Shown here: piece after piece, positions 30,746 through 42,853 of the stretch
Numbering within the stretch: the stretch's first letter is position 1
How the letters are laid out: the number at the start of each line of letters is the position of its first letter
Origin: Garcia nutans
Taxonomy: Eukaryota > Streptophyta > Magnoliopsida > Malpighiales > Euphorbiaceae
DNA length: 64,000 nt
Direction of reading: 5' to 3'
Assembly (NCBI GenBank): GCA_947685225.1
Contig: CANTUV010000072.1
Span: 6,944,001 to 7,008,000 of the forward strand
Made by a program: the position numbers and the translations under genes
Notes under the pieces: generated by a model
Databases searched by the model: none
Told to the model about the DNA's origin: nothing
Seen by the model: the letters and a program-made list of their open reading frames with translations, nothing else

Positions 30746-32967
30746 TATGAGCGGGGATTTTTTCCCCACTCCCAGTGGAATGGCTCTTGCGACTTTGGCA
30801 CTGTTTAGGCTCGAGGCCTCAGAGACCACGGACCTAAGTCTGGAGAAAATGGAGTCGGCACCCGGACGGGCCGGCAAAAAAAAAGGGGTGGATGACTCGA
30901 TTCCTAAGGAATCCCCAACCCCCTAATGGGTTCGAAAAGTTGGGTACGTGTGGGGAAGGTGAGAAAGGGCCCAACACCCCCACAACGCCCGGTTCATTGG
31001 AATCGGCCTCCTTTACAGGTCTTAATATTATAAAATTCTTAAAATATAATAATAATATCCATATTACATGCAACAATTGAAATAAAGCATCGTTATATTA
31101 AAATCAAAGCAATGTCCAAACAAAGCAAATAAATGGACACCCATCCGAGGATGGAAACATATCCTTTACATTGGTCTAGAATATAAAACCAATTTAAATT
31201 ACATGATATTTAACTAATGAGGCACCCACAAAGTGGAAACATACCTCTTACAACATTTGGAAATAAAAAATAAATCGATAAAAGTAAATAATCATTCATA
31301 ATAAATAAATCATTCATCAAAGATATCAATCAAAATATAAAATAAACATCCATCCATGATAAATTAAATAAACCAATCATTGAAATTAAATAAACGAACA
31401 AAGCATTGAAAATAAATTAAAGCATATAATAGACTACATAATCAAATATAAAATTAAATAAAGCAAGTAAAGATTCAAATTAGGGCTACTGTTTCTATTT
31501 AAGATTCTTTATTTAATATGTTTAGGGTTTTGAAATTTATGGTTTTAAGCTACTGTAAGCTTTAAAAGAATTGAAATGGATTAAAGTTTTATAATTTAAG
31601 AGGTTGATAAAGTTCTTTGATTAACCAAATTAGTGTTTGAGGAGTAAAATCGTGAAATTAGGGTTTGGACACTTTAAAACATTAGGTTTATGATTATTAG
31701 CTACTGAATTGTTGTTTTTAGGCTTACTGTGTTTGAATTTTAATATTTAGGTTTATAAGGTTTTAAGGTTTAAAGGATTAGGGTTTAGAAAAATTAGGGT
31801 TTAAGGTTTTAAGGGAGTTAGGGTTTAAGAAAATTAGGGTTTAGTGTTAGCTAGTTTGAGGTTACTATCTTGGTTTTAAAGTTGAATTAGGGTTCTTAGT
31901 GTTTCGGAGAATGTATTTGATTTTAGAATTTGGAAAAACAATTTATAGTTTATGAAGCTTTATGAAAATAAACAAAATGATTTAAGGTTTATAGAAACAG
32001 AAAAGATATTTTTTAGGGTTTTTGGAAAGAAAAGGATTCAATTTAGGGTTTTGGAAAATTGGAAAGCAGATTAGGGTTTTGGTAAATTGATGAAACGATT
32101 TAAGGTTTTGAAAAGTTAGAAAGTAGATTAGGGTTTTAAGATTTTGAAGAAGTAGAAAAGTGTTTATGTTATTGAAATGAAGATCAATGTTACTATGTGT
32201 TTATAAATCAAGGTTTTGTGTGTATAATCTTAAGAATCAGAGAAACAAAGCTACTGTAAGAAAATAAAAAGAAATTAGATATTCAAACCTCCGTTCGTTG
32301 GTTCCACCAAAAATTGTTTCTTGGATGAACAAGGACAAAGGCATAATGGTTGTCTTTGATGAATTGAATTGCTTGTTTGCTTCTCTCAAAAGTCTGATCG
32401 TTAATCTCTGCCAAAAAGTTTTATAGTCCGATCACTTTTTCTATGTTTTTCCTTCACTCGATTGTCCTCCTTTTTTCCTCCAAAATTTTCCTCCTCCTTC
32501 TGTGTTGTTTTTTGTCTTATTTATAGAAAATTTCGATGATTAATCTTAATTGTTTACGGAAACTAACATTAATTAAGAAAAGGAACCAAATAGAATTTGG
32601 TTTCAAAAAAAATTGCGATGAAAAAATTTCGCTGGCGAAAAAAAAACTGCTGCAAAAAAATTTCGCTAGCGAAAAAAACTGTCATGGGAATTTGCGGGCC
32701 GCGGGAGCGAAACTGCCTGAGGGCCATTTCGTCCCTTTTTCGCAGATGAAATTTTTTATTGCCGATTTTTATTTTTATTTATTTGTTTATTATTATTATT
32801 TTTTATTTTTTATTAATATAAAAACTAAATACCAAAGCAAATATTATTTAATTAAGATAACACAAAAATTATTTTGGACTTATTAAAATTTGTTGGACAA
32901 CACAAAAATTATTTTGGACTAATTAAAATATATTGGACCAGACTGGGTCAAAAATTAAGGGTCTACA
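30746..32967 (-). repeat. 5' LTR of element C (minus strand)
   Basis: Sense start TGTAGACCC at 32967; end at 30746. It is nearly colinear with the 3' LTR at 20481-22696. Much of the text is almost identical; differences cluster near the end at CG and TG/CA steps, as expected from methylation decay. Confidence 0.92.
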
Positions 32968-32972
32968 AATGG

Positions 32973-35230
32973 TCCTCATCCGAAGTAGATGAAAGGATCT
33001 CATGGTCATCAGCTTGGGGGCCTCTAGATGATGAAGCACCAGGATCTCTCACCCCCTAAAATCGGAAGTCTCAAAAATCTTGCTCTGACTAGTGATATAA
33101 TTTTTCAAATTGGGCAACATGTTGATGACTAGCAGCTAACTCTTCTTGAAGTTTCTTGTTTTATTCCTCAAGTATCCGCTATGAGCCAGAAAGGAAAAGA
33201 GTAAGAGCATACAAATAGCATAAATTATCATGGAATAAGAAAACCTACTAGGTAATTCATATCAATGCCCCGTGGATGAGATGGCATCTCCGGTTGATTA
33301 GAATGAGCAAATGGAGGAGCGGTAAAGGAAGGTCCTGCCTCATGACCAAATGAGCCAGCAGCCTGAAAATAATCATTAAAAAAGTCAAAATAAGTTAAGA
33401 AAGAAGTAATTGCAATGGAAAAATGGTAAAAGTTTACTTGAGAAGTGCTAACCCCGAGATGCGAGACAGACTCTCCTCCCTCTTCGTGATATTCTTCCTC
33501 ATCTCTATCCTCATTTTTCTCAATAATCTCCCGTACACCAACAGGAGATGCATCAAAGTTCATGAGTCCTATTTGAATAAACTGGGTGTAAGATGCACCT
33601 AGTGGATAGAGAATGGTTTCAACATCATAACTGTGCCGAGCCAACCACCATGCATTCTCCAACATTGATGTGATATTTAAAGTATACTCCGGCAACTCAT
33701 CGGGATCCTCCGCTGCTCAGGACCAAGAAACCACTCATATACTCTCTCCCCAAGAAGCCAACCACTAGACACAAGGCCGGCAATGACTCAGCGGGTCTGT
33801 TGAAAAGGCAATGCGGCATTCATGGAGAAAGTCCAGTTCGTCCGTTCTTCTGTGTTCTACCAGGCTAAATCGACCTACAAAATTACATGAGGTAAGTGAA
33901 CTAAATCTATTTTACTTAGCCCCAGGTTAAGCAACTTAAAAGATAGCGCTAAGTGTGCACATGGTGAGAGCCGAGAACTTCTACATGATTTGACAACCAA
34001 AAATTCCATCTAGTATACCCGACTCTCTCTCGGGAAATGCCGGGCACCCTCACAAGATTATGCTTATATGCCCATATATAGAACAATAATAAAAATCAAA
34101 TTCATGCAAGAATAAGAATGGAATTGACATTGGTGGAAGAAGAGTACCTCGACAACCACCATAAAACCAACAAAAGACTTCTTATTTCTACAAATTTTAT
34201 CAAGTCCATGGTAAACACAAGCAAGGCCAGCTTCACCCCAGCCGTAAAGCGGTGCCATACTCATATCAGTAAGGGCCCTCAACACCGACAAATGGATGGC
34301 ATATTCGGTGCTGTATAAAATGGCCGACCCGAGCAAATGCAGTAAAAATTCTCTAGCATATTGTTTGGTTGTTTCCCTACGAACCCATCCTTCGTAGTTC
34401 ATCCAATAACTCTGAATCGGCTCAATTTTTATCTTGAAGGGACCTTTAAATGATGGTTCAATACCGATTAGCTGTTGGACTTCTTCGAATGTTAGTATAT
34501 CATTGGTAAGAGGGACCGGAAGGCCATATTACTAGATAACAGTTATGGCTATATAATCGACTGGGCCAATGGTCATTTCTCCTATAGGTAGGTGAAAAGT
34601 ATGGATCGTGTCCATCCATAGCTCTAACAATGCTTGAACTACACTCCTGTCTATCGGACACTCCTCGGATGGTAATTGCAAGATAAAGCTTTCAAAACCG
34701 CAATCTCGGATAATCCATTTTATCCAAGAAGGTGCTACATCATACCATTGTCGGGCTTTATAGACACACCCTCCGCCCTAGATAACGCAACGATCATGCT
34801 AACACAGAGCCAGGCAAGTTAACACAAGGTAAGTATATCATCATATCAATACCACTGATTTTTAGGCTAAATTTATTTATGTTCTATTTTTAGTCTATCT
34901 ATTTACTTATTTGTTAAATTCTTAAATATATTCATCTAATTAATTTATTTTTCATAAATCTTAAGAAAAAAGAAAAAAAACAAAAAAAATAAAAAAAATA
35001 AAAAATCAAAGAAAATAAAAGAAAAAGAAAAAGAAAAAAGAAACACACAAAACACAAAAAATAAAAACAATTTGTTGTTAATATAAATAATTAAATTATT
35101 ACCTTAGTTTTTTTATTTGAATGCGATGAAGCTGCATCCCGGCTAGTAAACCTATAGTTCCATTTTTGTTCCGCCGAATAAACTCCAATAACTCAGCATT
35201 AGATTGAGTTCATGATCTTGAAAAATACAT
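32973..35230 (-). pseudogene. Antisense PMD gene of element A, exons 1 to part of 6
   Basis: Minus-strand gene cut by element C within its last exon. Exon 1 is 35230-35103; exon 2 is 34798-34148 (651 nt, the same length as in C). Exon 4 includes WLLGERVYEWFLGPEQRR and 33695-33430 (LNITSMLENAWWLARHSYDV). The PMD motifs NYEGWVRRETTKQYAREFLL and GEAGLACVYHGLDKICRNKK are clear. Damage: TGA in exon 1 (in the SRS position), 128 instead of 129 nt in exon 1, lost AG acceptor of intron 2, TAG in exon 4. The last exon continues at 20480-20336. Confidence 0.82.
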
Positions 35231-35308
35231 TTTCTCCTCAACTCTATGCTAAACCCTCTGATTTCAAAATTTGTATAAGTATGGATGAAATGAACAAATG
35301 AGCTGAGG

Positions 35309-35316
35309 TTTATATA
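35309..35316 (-). promoter_or_regulatory. TATA box of antisense PMD gene (A)
   Basis: TATATAAA on the minus strand, about 80 bp upstream of the start codon at 35230. Same placement as in B and C. Confidence 0.6.
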
Positions 35317-35379
35317 GATAAATTACAAAGAAAAAAGAGAAAAATAAAAAAGAGAAAAATAGTATTCTCGTGTAAAAAA

Positions 35380-35465
35380 AAAAAAAGTAAATGTTATTAT
35401 TGATAAATAGTAAATGAATAGTTAGTTAATAGTACATAAATAGTAATTGTACAGTGAAAAAATAG
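35380..35465 (-). repeat. AT-rich palindrome array upstream of the PMD promoter (A, short)
   Basis: A shortened and diverged version of the ACTATTTATAAATAGT array of B and C, about 65 bp upstream of the TATA box. Confidence 0.55.
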
Positions 35466-35540
35466 GAAACTCAATTATTCAATTCAATCATTTAGATATT
35501 TCCGTGTATATAAATATTTTTGCACTTTTAAAATATTTTT

Positions 35541-35560
35541 ACACGTAAGGGGCAAGAAGA
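35541..35560 (+). other. Second purine-rich tract (A)
   Basis: GTAAGGGGCAAGAAGA in sense orientation, same context as in B and C. Confidence 0.4.
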
Positions 35561-35654
35561 TATGGGCATGGTATAAATTAGCTAAATTTTTAGCAAATGC
35601 CTTTAATATCCTACTGACTACAATTATTTTTTGCAGATAATCAAATCTCTCTTA

Positions 35655-36375
35655 GCTTAGGTCCAGAACCTAAATTCTCTCTTAAGTCCATAACTTACCT
35701 CTGGTCCAGAACCCAAATTATTTTTAAGTCCAGAACTTAGCTTAGGTCCAGAACTTGAATTCTCTCTTAAGTCCAAAACTTAGCTCGGGTCCAAAACCTA
35801 ATTTATTTTTAAGTCCAGAACTTAGCTTAGGTAAAGAACCTAAATTCTCTCTTAAGTCCAAAACTTAGCTCGGGTCCAGAACCCAAATTATTTTTAAGTC
35901 TAGAACTTAGCTTAGGTTCAAAACCTAAATTCTCTCTTAAGTCTAAAACTTACCTCGGGTCCAGAACCCTAATTATTTTTAAGTCTAGAACTTAGCTTAG
36001 GTCCAGAACCTAAATTCTCTCTTAAGTCCAGAACTTAGCTCGGGTCCAGAACCCAAATCATTTTTAAGTCCAAAACTTAGCTTAGGTCCAAAACCTAAAT
36101 TCTCTCTTAAGTCTTGAAATTAGCTCGGGTCCAAAACCCAAATTATTTTTAAGTCCAAAACTTAGCTTAAGTCCAAAACCTAAATTCTCTCTTAAGTCCA
36201 AAACTTAGCTCGGGTCCAGAACCCAAATTACTCTTAAGTCCAGAACTTAGCTTGGGTCCAGAACAAAAATTACCCTTAAGTCCATAACTTTCCCTGGGTC
36301 CAAAACCCAAATCCTAAATCTAGCTCGGGTCCATAACCCAAATTATTTTTTAGTCGAGAGCTCAAATCGACCTTG
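35655..36375 (+). repeat. TCTGG (CCAGA) quasi-palindrome minisatellite (A)
   Basis: Reverse-complement form of the C and B arrays: AGGTCCAGAACCT, GGGTCCAGAACCC, AAGTCCAGAACTT. About ten units, more diverged than in C, just before the PPT. Confidence 0.85.
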
Positions 36376-36450
36376 GAAGTCAAGTATGGCTCCAAACCTA
36401 GTAAAAAATCACATTCCTTTTCACTCTCTTTTGCCATAGTCTCAAATCGC

Positions 36451-36467
36451 TCAAGCAGGGGGCAAAC
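36451..36467 (+). other. Polypurine tract of element A
   Basis: TCAAGCAGGGGGCAAAC directly before the 3' LTR start TGTAGAC. Same as in B and C. Confidence 0.9.
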
Positions 36468-38626
36468 TGTAGACTCTTAATTTTTTTACCCAGTCCGGTC
36501 CAATATTTTTGTGATATTTTAATTAAATAATATTTATTTTAGTATTTATTATTTATAATTTTTAATAAAAATAAAAAAGGTAATTTTAGTAAAGTTAAAA
36601 AATAAATAAATAAAAAATTGGCGATGAAAGAATCGGCGATGAAAATTTTTCGTCGCCGAACGTGAATTGGCTTAGGCCAATTCGCCGTAGGAAATTCCTG
36701 CGGCGAATTGGCTGGCGCGCACCCCAGCCCTCTCAATTTTTGTGCTGGCCCGCCCATAGCCGGCATTAACTTTTGCCAGCGTAATTTTTCCAGCGCAGTT
36801 TTTTTCGAAATCGAATTCTACTTGGTTTTGATGTCTTTTCCTAAATGTCTTTTATTTCCTTAGACAATTAGAATTAGGTTGGAATTTTTTCCTATAAATA
36901 CCACATTAAAACACTTCAAAAGGGACTTTGGAGATGAAACTTAGATCTTTCAACAAAAAAATTAAATTTGGAACCAAACTTGGGACCCTTGAATTCTTCT
37001 GACCAAAAGAAAACCCTAGCAAGCAAGGAGAAATTCGAGACACAGCAACCAAAGGAGGCAACAAGCAATCATCTCTAGATTGCTTTGCTCAACCAAAATC
37101 AAATCTAAAGCAGGCAACAGTTTGGTTCAATTTATTCAAATTTGGTGGAGCCTTCAAACGTAGGTAAATTACTATAATTTTAGTTTATTCAATCATTAAT
37201 CATCTTCATCTTTTAAGCCATCATCACACTACCTTAGTTATTTAATTCTTCCTTCAATTTAGTTTAGGCAGTAGCATGAATTAATTCATACAATACTTAA
37301 GATCTTAATTAAAGTAAATAATATAATCATTCAACATAAATCCAATTTCATAAACCCTAAGTTATTTAAACCCTAAATCTTAATTAATTTCATTTCTAAA
37401 CTTTCACAGTGGCTATTTTTTTATAATTTTATTCAGTGAGTTATTTTAATCTTTCAATAATAAATTTGGATTTCAAAATTTGTTTCACCTAAAAATACAT
37501 AAGTAGTTGATATAGTCAGTATTAAAAGCACACTCAACTTTGATTACAGAAAAGCATCAAATTCTAAATTCAAAATCATAATCTATAGAATCAAGATTTT
37601 AAACCATAAAACCCTAATATCTTAACCGTAAAACCCTAAACCCTTAATAGCCTTAAAACATGTTTTTCAAATCTAAAATACTAGTTACATCTTTCTAAAA
37701 ACCAAAATAACAATCTTTTTCATTAAAACCCTAATCAAAACTATTTTTAAAATCACAGTAGCATTATTTTAGTAAAAATATCCAAAAACCTAAATCTTTA
37801 AAACATCCAAAAGCTATGTTATTTCTTTAAAATATTTCTCAACTAATTAAACTAGTATATGCAAAACCCTAGTTATTAAACATAAAACCCTAGAAACCCT
37901 AATTGATACATGAACCCCTAAAGTTAATATATTTATTATTTTATTTAAATTAGATGAAAGTTTATTATACATTTTGATTAATGTTTGATATTTTTGATGA
38001 ATGATTTATTTATAATGAATAGTTGTTTACTTTTATTGATTTATTTTGATTTCAAAATATTGTAAGAGGTATGTTTCCATATTTTTGGGTACCTCATGTC
38101 GTGAGTATCATATAATTTATTTTATTTTAAAGTTTTTGGGCCAATGTAAAGGACACATTTTCACCTTTCAGTGGGTATCCTATTTAGTTTTAGACATGGA
38201 CAATGTAAGGACATGTTTCCAGCCTCAGATGGTGTCCAATTATTTGCTTTGTTTTGACATTGCTTTGATTTTAATATAATGCTGCTTTATTTTATTTGTT
38301 GCATGTAGTATGGATAATATTGTCATATTTAAGAATTTTATAATATTAAGACCTGAAAAGGAGGTCGGTTCAAATGAACCGGGCGTTGTGGGAGTGCTGG
38401 GCCATTTCTCACCTTCCCCGCACATACCCAACTTTCTAAACCGATTAGGGGGTTGGGAATTCCTTAGAAATTGAGTCATCCACCCCTTTCTTTTTCCCTG
38501 TATGTTCGGGTGGCGACTCCATTTTCTCTGAGCTTAGGCCCGTGTTCTCTAAGGCCCTGAGCCTAAACAGTATCGAAGTTGCAAGAACCATTCCACTAGG
38601 AGTGGGGGCGAAAATCCTCGCTCACA
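36468..38626 (+). repeat. 3' LTR of element A
   Basis: TGTAGACTC to GCTCACA, 2159 bp, followed by CTTAT. A GC-rich inverted-repeat block lies at 36610-36790, TATAAATA at 36893, telo-box-like AAACCCTAA words at 37340-37910, and the GGTTCAAATGAACC hairpin near 38362. It holds the ~330 bp that the 5' LTR lacks. Confidence 0.92.
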
Positions 38627-38631
38627 CTTAT
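38627..38631 (+). repeat. Target site duplication of element A (right copy, CTTAT)
   Basis: Immediately after the A 3' LTR and identical to 9088-9092. Confidence 0.93.
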
Positions 38632-38930
38632 CGACTAGCTTTGCCTCGAAAACTGGCTAAGATTCATAATGTATTCCATGTGTTGATGCTTAGACAATAT
38701 AGATCAGATCCTTCACATGTGATTCAAACAGAGTCCATTGAAATTTAGCCATATTTGAATTATGAAGAAGAACCAATAGCTATCTTAGCTCATGAAATAA
38801 AGGAGTTGCATAATAAGCATATTCCTTTAGTGAAATTGTTGTGGAGAAATCATTCGATAGAGGAAGCCACTTGGGAAAGCATAGAGACAATGAGACAGTA
38901 GTACCCTCAACTATTTCAGGCATTATAACA
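38632..38930 (+). pseudogene. Element E integrase end and chromodomain
   Basis: Continues the ORF broken at 9092: RLALPRKLAKIHNVFHVLML, RQYRSDPSHVI, a TAG at 38746, then PIAILAHEIKELHNKHIPLV and KLLWRNHSIEEATWESIETM. The last is a group II chromodomain typical of Tekay/Del chromoviruses, which directs integration to modified chromatin. A TAG follows MRQ. It was disabled by the stops and by insertion of A. Confidence 0.87.
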
Positions 38931-38954
38931 GGTAAATTTTGTGTATAATTTTTT

Positions 38955-38971
38955 TTTTAGTTGGGGAGAAT
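38955..38971 (+). other. Polypurine tract of element E
   Basis: GTTGGGGAGAAT after a T run, directly before the 3' LTR TG at 38972. Confidence 0.65.
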
Positions 38972-40150
38972 TGTAATGTTTAAAAATTTAAATACTAAAC
39001 TTTTAACTTAATATTGATAATTGATAGTAAATAGTGATAAAAGTGGCATGGATAAGTGATGTAAATAGTGAATCTTAAAATTTATTGAAGAAATTATTTT
39101 TACGATTTTACGGGATTAAAATTGAATTAGAATCAAAGGTAAAGAGTGAGGGTGCACAATAGTTAAAATGAGATTGGCCATACTAGAGTAAACTATATAT
39201 TTATATATGGACAGGTGTGTGTGTATGTGGAAGTTTCTTTCTTCTTATCTCTTCTTCTTTCCACGCCTATTATCAACATCACCACCAAAACTTCTCCTTT
39301 CTTCCTTCTTTTCAAAATTTAGCCAAAATTTAAGAGGAAATCACATCTAGTTATAGGGTTTTAGAAGAATAAGCTGGAAAAGTTGAGATTATTAATAAGT
39401 GATTAAAGAAAACTAACAAATTGCCCAAATCATATTGATTTTAAATCTAGCTTGGGATTGAATGGCTAGCAAAAGGGAGGATATCCAAAGTGATAATGGA
39501 TACTTTGTGCCATCAATGGACACTCTGTGTTACTATATTTAGTGAGCATTCGTGTCATAGTAGGCCATTGGCCAAATTTTATATAGTGTGCATTAAATTG
39601 CTAACAGTGACTCGTTATCCAAACCTAGAATCTGAATTCAGTGTGTATGGGCATAATTAAAGAAGTTTTCTACATTGAAAATAATGAGTTATATGGTTAT
39701 TGTTAAATTAATCGATTCTAAATTTAATCGTGTTTAGTATTTCAAGTTTCAATGAATTTATTAATTTCTTTATTTAATGTTCTAAAAGTAATAATTTTCA
39801 TTTTTTCTAAATCATTTTATGTATAGTTCTCTTTCCTTTAAATTTTCTTACACATTGTAATATATAAGCACCACTAGGCTATGCTTAGCGTGTTAGAATT
39901 ATTTTCTGAAGCGCCGATCAAACAAGAAGAGTTGAGACTGCAGGGTGAGAGATATATGTTTCTAGCCAACTGCATCACAAATGTTCAAATAATAAGATTG
40001 TAAATATTGTATTCTATATAGTTCACATGGCAATACTTTATAATTTTGTATGATAGTTGTATATGTTTGAGAGAAGTTTGAGAATTATAAAAATGTAAGT
40101 TAACAATAGGAGTTCTTTGTAAATTAACAGATATATTTATGTAATATAGG
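38972..40150 (+). repeat. 3' LTR of element E, first part
   Basis: Starts TGTAATGTTTAAAAATTT and is colinear with 2666 onward, but with one ~730 bp deletion relative to the 5' LTR (equivalent to ~3112-3846, removing the minisatellite). It is interrupted at 40150 by element D and resumes at 46082-46127. Confidence 0.83.
40146..40150 (+). repeat. Target site duplication of element D (ATAGG, left)
   Basis: ATAGG precedes the TG at 40151 and recurs at 46077-46081 after the CA. Confidence 0.93.
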
Positions 40151-42475
40151 TGTAGACCCTTAATTTTTGACCTAGTCAAATCCGATAGTCTAAAATAATT
40201 TTTGTGGTATTTTAATTATTTTAATAATATTTTAATTACTTATAATATTTAATAGTTATTTTTAATAAAAATAAAAAATATAAAAATATATATAAAAAAT
40301 GAAAAAATTAAAAATCGGACTGATCGGCGAGCGACGCGCCTCAGTGTTGCCGCGCTGCAACGCGGCAACCCATTTTACCGCAGAAATTGTCTGCGGTGAA
40401 TTGGGCAGTCCCCAATTCGCCGCAGTTGGGCTTGCCCAGTTTTGCAATGAACTAGCTTGCCCAACTAGTCCACCACTGATTCTCGCAGCAATTTTTGCCA
40501 ATGCAGCCCGCAGGCCCGACAGCCCACGCTTTGCTGTTTTTTTGACCCAACCTTATTTTACCCAGTTTTGTAGTTTTTCCTAATTAGATAGTATTCTCTT
40601 ATTAAAATAGGATTAGGACTTTATCTTTCCTATAAAGGGGGATGAAAAAGAAAACACTAGGGGAAAAGAAAACCCTAGAGAGAGACGAAGAGAAAAACCC
40701 TAGAGGTCGGCAATTAGATTTAGAAGAGTAAAAACAACAAGGCAGAAAATAGCAAAAATAAATTATCAACAATCGAGGAGTAAACAGCCAACTTTCATGA
40801 ACCAACAAAGGCAGTAATCACCATCTTTGATCTTTGCTCGGCTAGAAATAAATATTGATGCAGGTAGTAGCTTGGACTCAATAAATAATTCGATGGAACC
40901 TTCAACGCAGGTTTTGTGTCTTAATCTTGAATTTGCTTAAACATTCAATTGTTATATCATTTTTATTCTTACTGGTTTTTGTTTGTTTATTTTTGTTATC
41001 ACTTTGATTCAATAGTCTAAATTGATGAACCCTAATTATATATTCTGTTCATTATTGTTTCATCCAATAGCTTAAAAATCCAGAGAATTCCAAATCCTAA
41101 TCCATCTTGTAAATCCAAAAGCCCTGAACTATCTTCTTAATTCTCTAAACCCTAATCTTCTTTACAGTTTCTAAAAACATTAATCTTAATTGTTTCTATA
41201 AAACTCTAAATTGTTTTCTTAAATCCTAAGATTGAATATGTTTTCCAAAATATCAAAAACCCTAAACTATCTTATTAATTGTTAAAACCCTAACCCATTG
41301 TCTTAATTTCTTAATTTTCCTAAACCTTAATTTTCTTAAAACCCAATCCAGTAAACCCTAGTTTTCCTAAACCCTAATTTTTAAAACATCAAAACTTTAT
41401 GACAAGTTCATCAACACCCTAAATCCCTAATCCAGTGAACCTAAAATCAAATATAGTAAATCTAAAATCCTAATTCTTAACTCAGTAACCATAATCCAGT
41501 GAACCTAAAACCCAATCTTTTAAAATTATAAACCCTAATGTCTTAAGATTCCAAAACCCTAACTTCATGATGTTACCCCTAAACTCTAATTTGATTAACC
41601 AAAAACCTTACTACTTTCTTAAATTTATAAAACCCTAATTCATTCCATTTTTCTAAAAATCCTTACAATATCCTAAATAATAAATATTATAATTTCAAAA
41701 TCCCAAAACTCTAAATGTTAATTAAAGAACCCTAAATTGAGACATAAACCTAAATTTGTATCTTTATTTGCTTTATTTAATTTTAGATTTAATTATGTAA
41801 TTTATTATATGTTTTGATGGTTGATTTATTTAATTTCAATGCTTGATTTATTTAATTTATCATGGATGGATATTTTCTTTATTATTATGATTATTATTTA
41901 TTTATTTTGTTTCAAAACATTGTAAGAGGTATGTTTCCATATTTTGGGTACCTCATGTCGTGAGCATCATGCAATTTAAATTGCTTTTATATTTTGGAAC
42001 AATGTAAAGGACATGTTTCCACCTTTCGGTAGGTGTCCTATTTAGTTTTAGACATGGACGATGTAAGGACATGTTTTCATCCTTGGATGGGTGTCCATTT
42101 ATTTGCTTTGTTTGGATATTGCTTTGATTTTAATATAATGATGCTTTATTTTAGTTGTTGCATGCAGTATGGATAATATTGTTATATTTAAGAATTTTAT
42201 AATATTAGGACCTGCAAAGGAGGCCGGTTCCAATGAACCGGGCGTTGTGGGGGTGCTGGCCATTTTTCACCTTCCCCACGCGTACCCAACTTTTCGAACC
42301 CATTAGGGTGTTGGGGATTCCTTAGGAATTGAGTCATCCACCCCTTTCTTTTTCCCGGCCCGTCCTGGTGGTGACTCCATTTTCTCCGGGCTTAGGCTCA
42401 TGTTATCTAAGGTCTCGAGCCTAAATAGTGCCGAAGTATCAAGAACCATTCCATTGGAGAGGGGGCAAAAATCCC
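40151..42475 (+). repeat. 5' LTR of element D
   Basis: TGTAGACCC onward. It has a GC-rich inverted block at 40315-40560, TATAAAG at 40631, at least nine AACCCTAA words at 41020-41740, and the CCGGTTC-CAAT-GAACCGG hairpin at 42224-42241. It is cut just before the CTCACA end. Confidence 0.88.
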
Positions 42476-42853
42476 AAATTCCATAAACAAATTCTTTTCT
42501 CATGACTCAAATACAAAGCCCAAAATTCATTTTTTCTAAAATCTTTTACAATGGGCTTAGAAACAAAATTATTTTCATCCAACCTTTAAAAGAGCTTACA
42601 AATATTTAGGTCAATTATGAAATACCAAAAATCAATTGTGAGCCTAGTTTATACTAAGAGTTATTAATCATGGGCTTGTTTTTGGCATGAATCATTAGTT
42701 ACTTTTTCAAGTGAGAAATCTATTTATAATAAACCTCTTAATTTAATTTTAATCCATTATAGCATAAAAGCTACTTTAGTTGGTTGAATGGATTAAAACC
42801 TAATTAATGGGAATTATCATGAACTGATTCCATTTTTAAAATATAACTATTGG

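Larger units (their letters stand above)
20481..32967 (-). mobile_element. Element C: non-autonomous Tat/Ogre-related element carrying an antisense PMD gene
   Basis: Minus-strand element with 5' LTR 32967-30746, PBS, leader, a Gag remnant (29861-28740) missing the capsid core, no pro, RT, RNase H or integrase, an unidentified stretch, an antisense (plus-strand) PMD gene 24011-26431, AT palindromes, TCTGG minisatellite, PPT 22712-22697 and 3' LTR 22696-20481. The two LTRs are 2222 and 2216 bp and closely similar, and the five-base duplication is perfect, so it moved with enzymes supplied in trans. It is the innermost and youngest layer of the nest. Confidence 0.92.
9093..38626 (+). mobile_element. 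Element A: Tat/Ogre-lineage Ty3/gypsy retrotransposon with antisense gene cassette
   Basis: Starts TGTAGACC, ends GCTCACA, and is flanked by CTTAT on both sides. Order: 5' LTR, PBS, leader, gag, pro, RT, RNase H, archaeal-type RNase H, integrase (sense, to 18312), hairpin repeats, an antisense DUF7745-like gene, an antisense PMD gene, AT palindromes, TCTGG minisatellite, PPT, 3' LTR. The second RNase H between RNase H and integrase is the mark of the Tat lineage. Element C (20481-32967) is inserted within the antisense PMD gene. Without C, A is about 17 kb, within the Ogre size range. The sense genes have several stops and frameshifts. Confidence 0.92.

Noticed and set aside
41020..41760. Telomeric repeat array
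   Set aside because: AACCCTAA words are scattered with irregular spacing inside an LTR and are repeated in each LTR copy, so this is not a telomere or an interstitial telomeric tandem.
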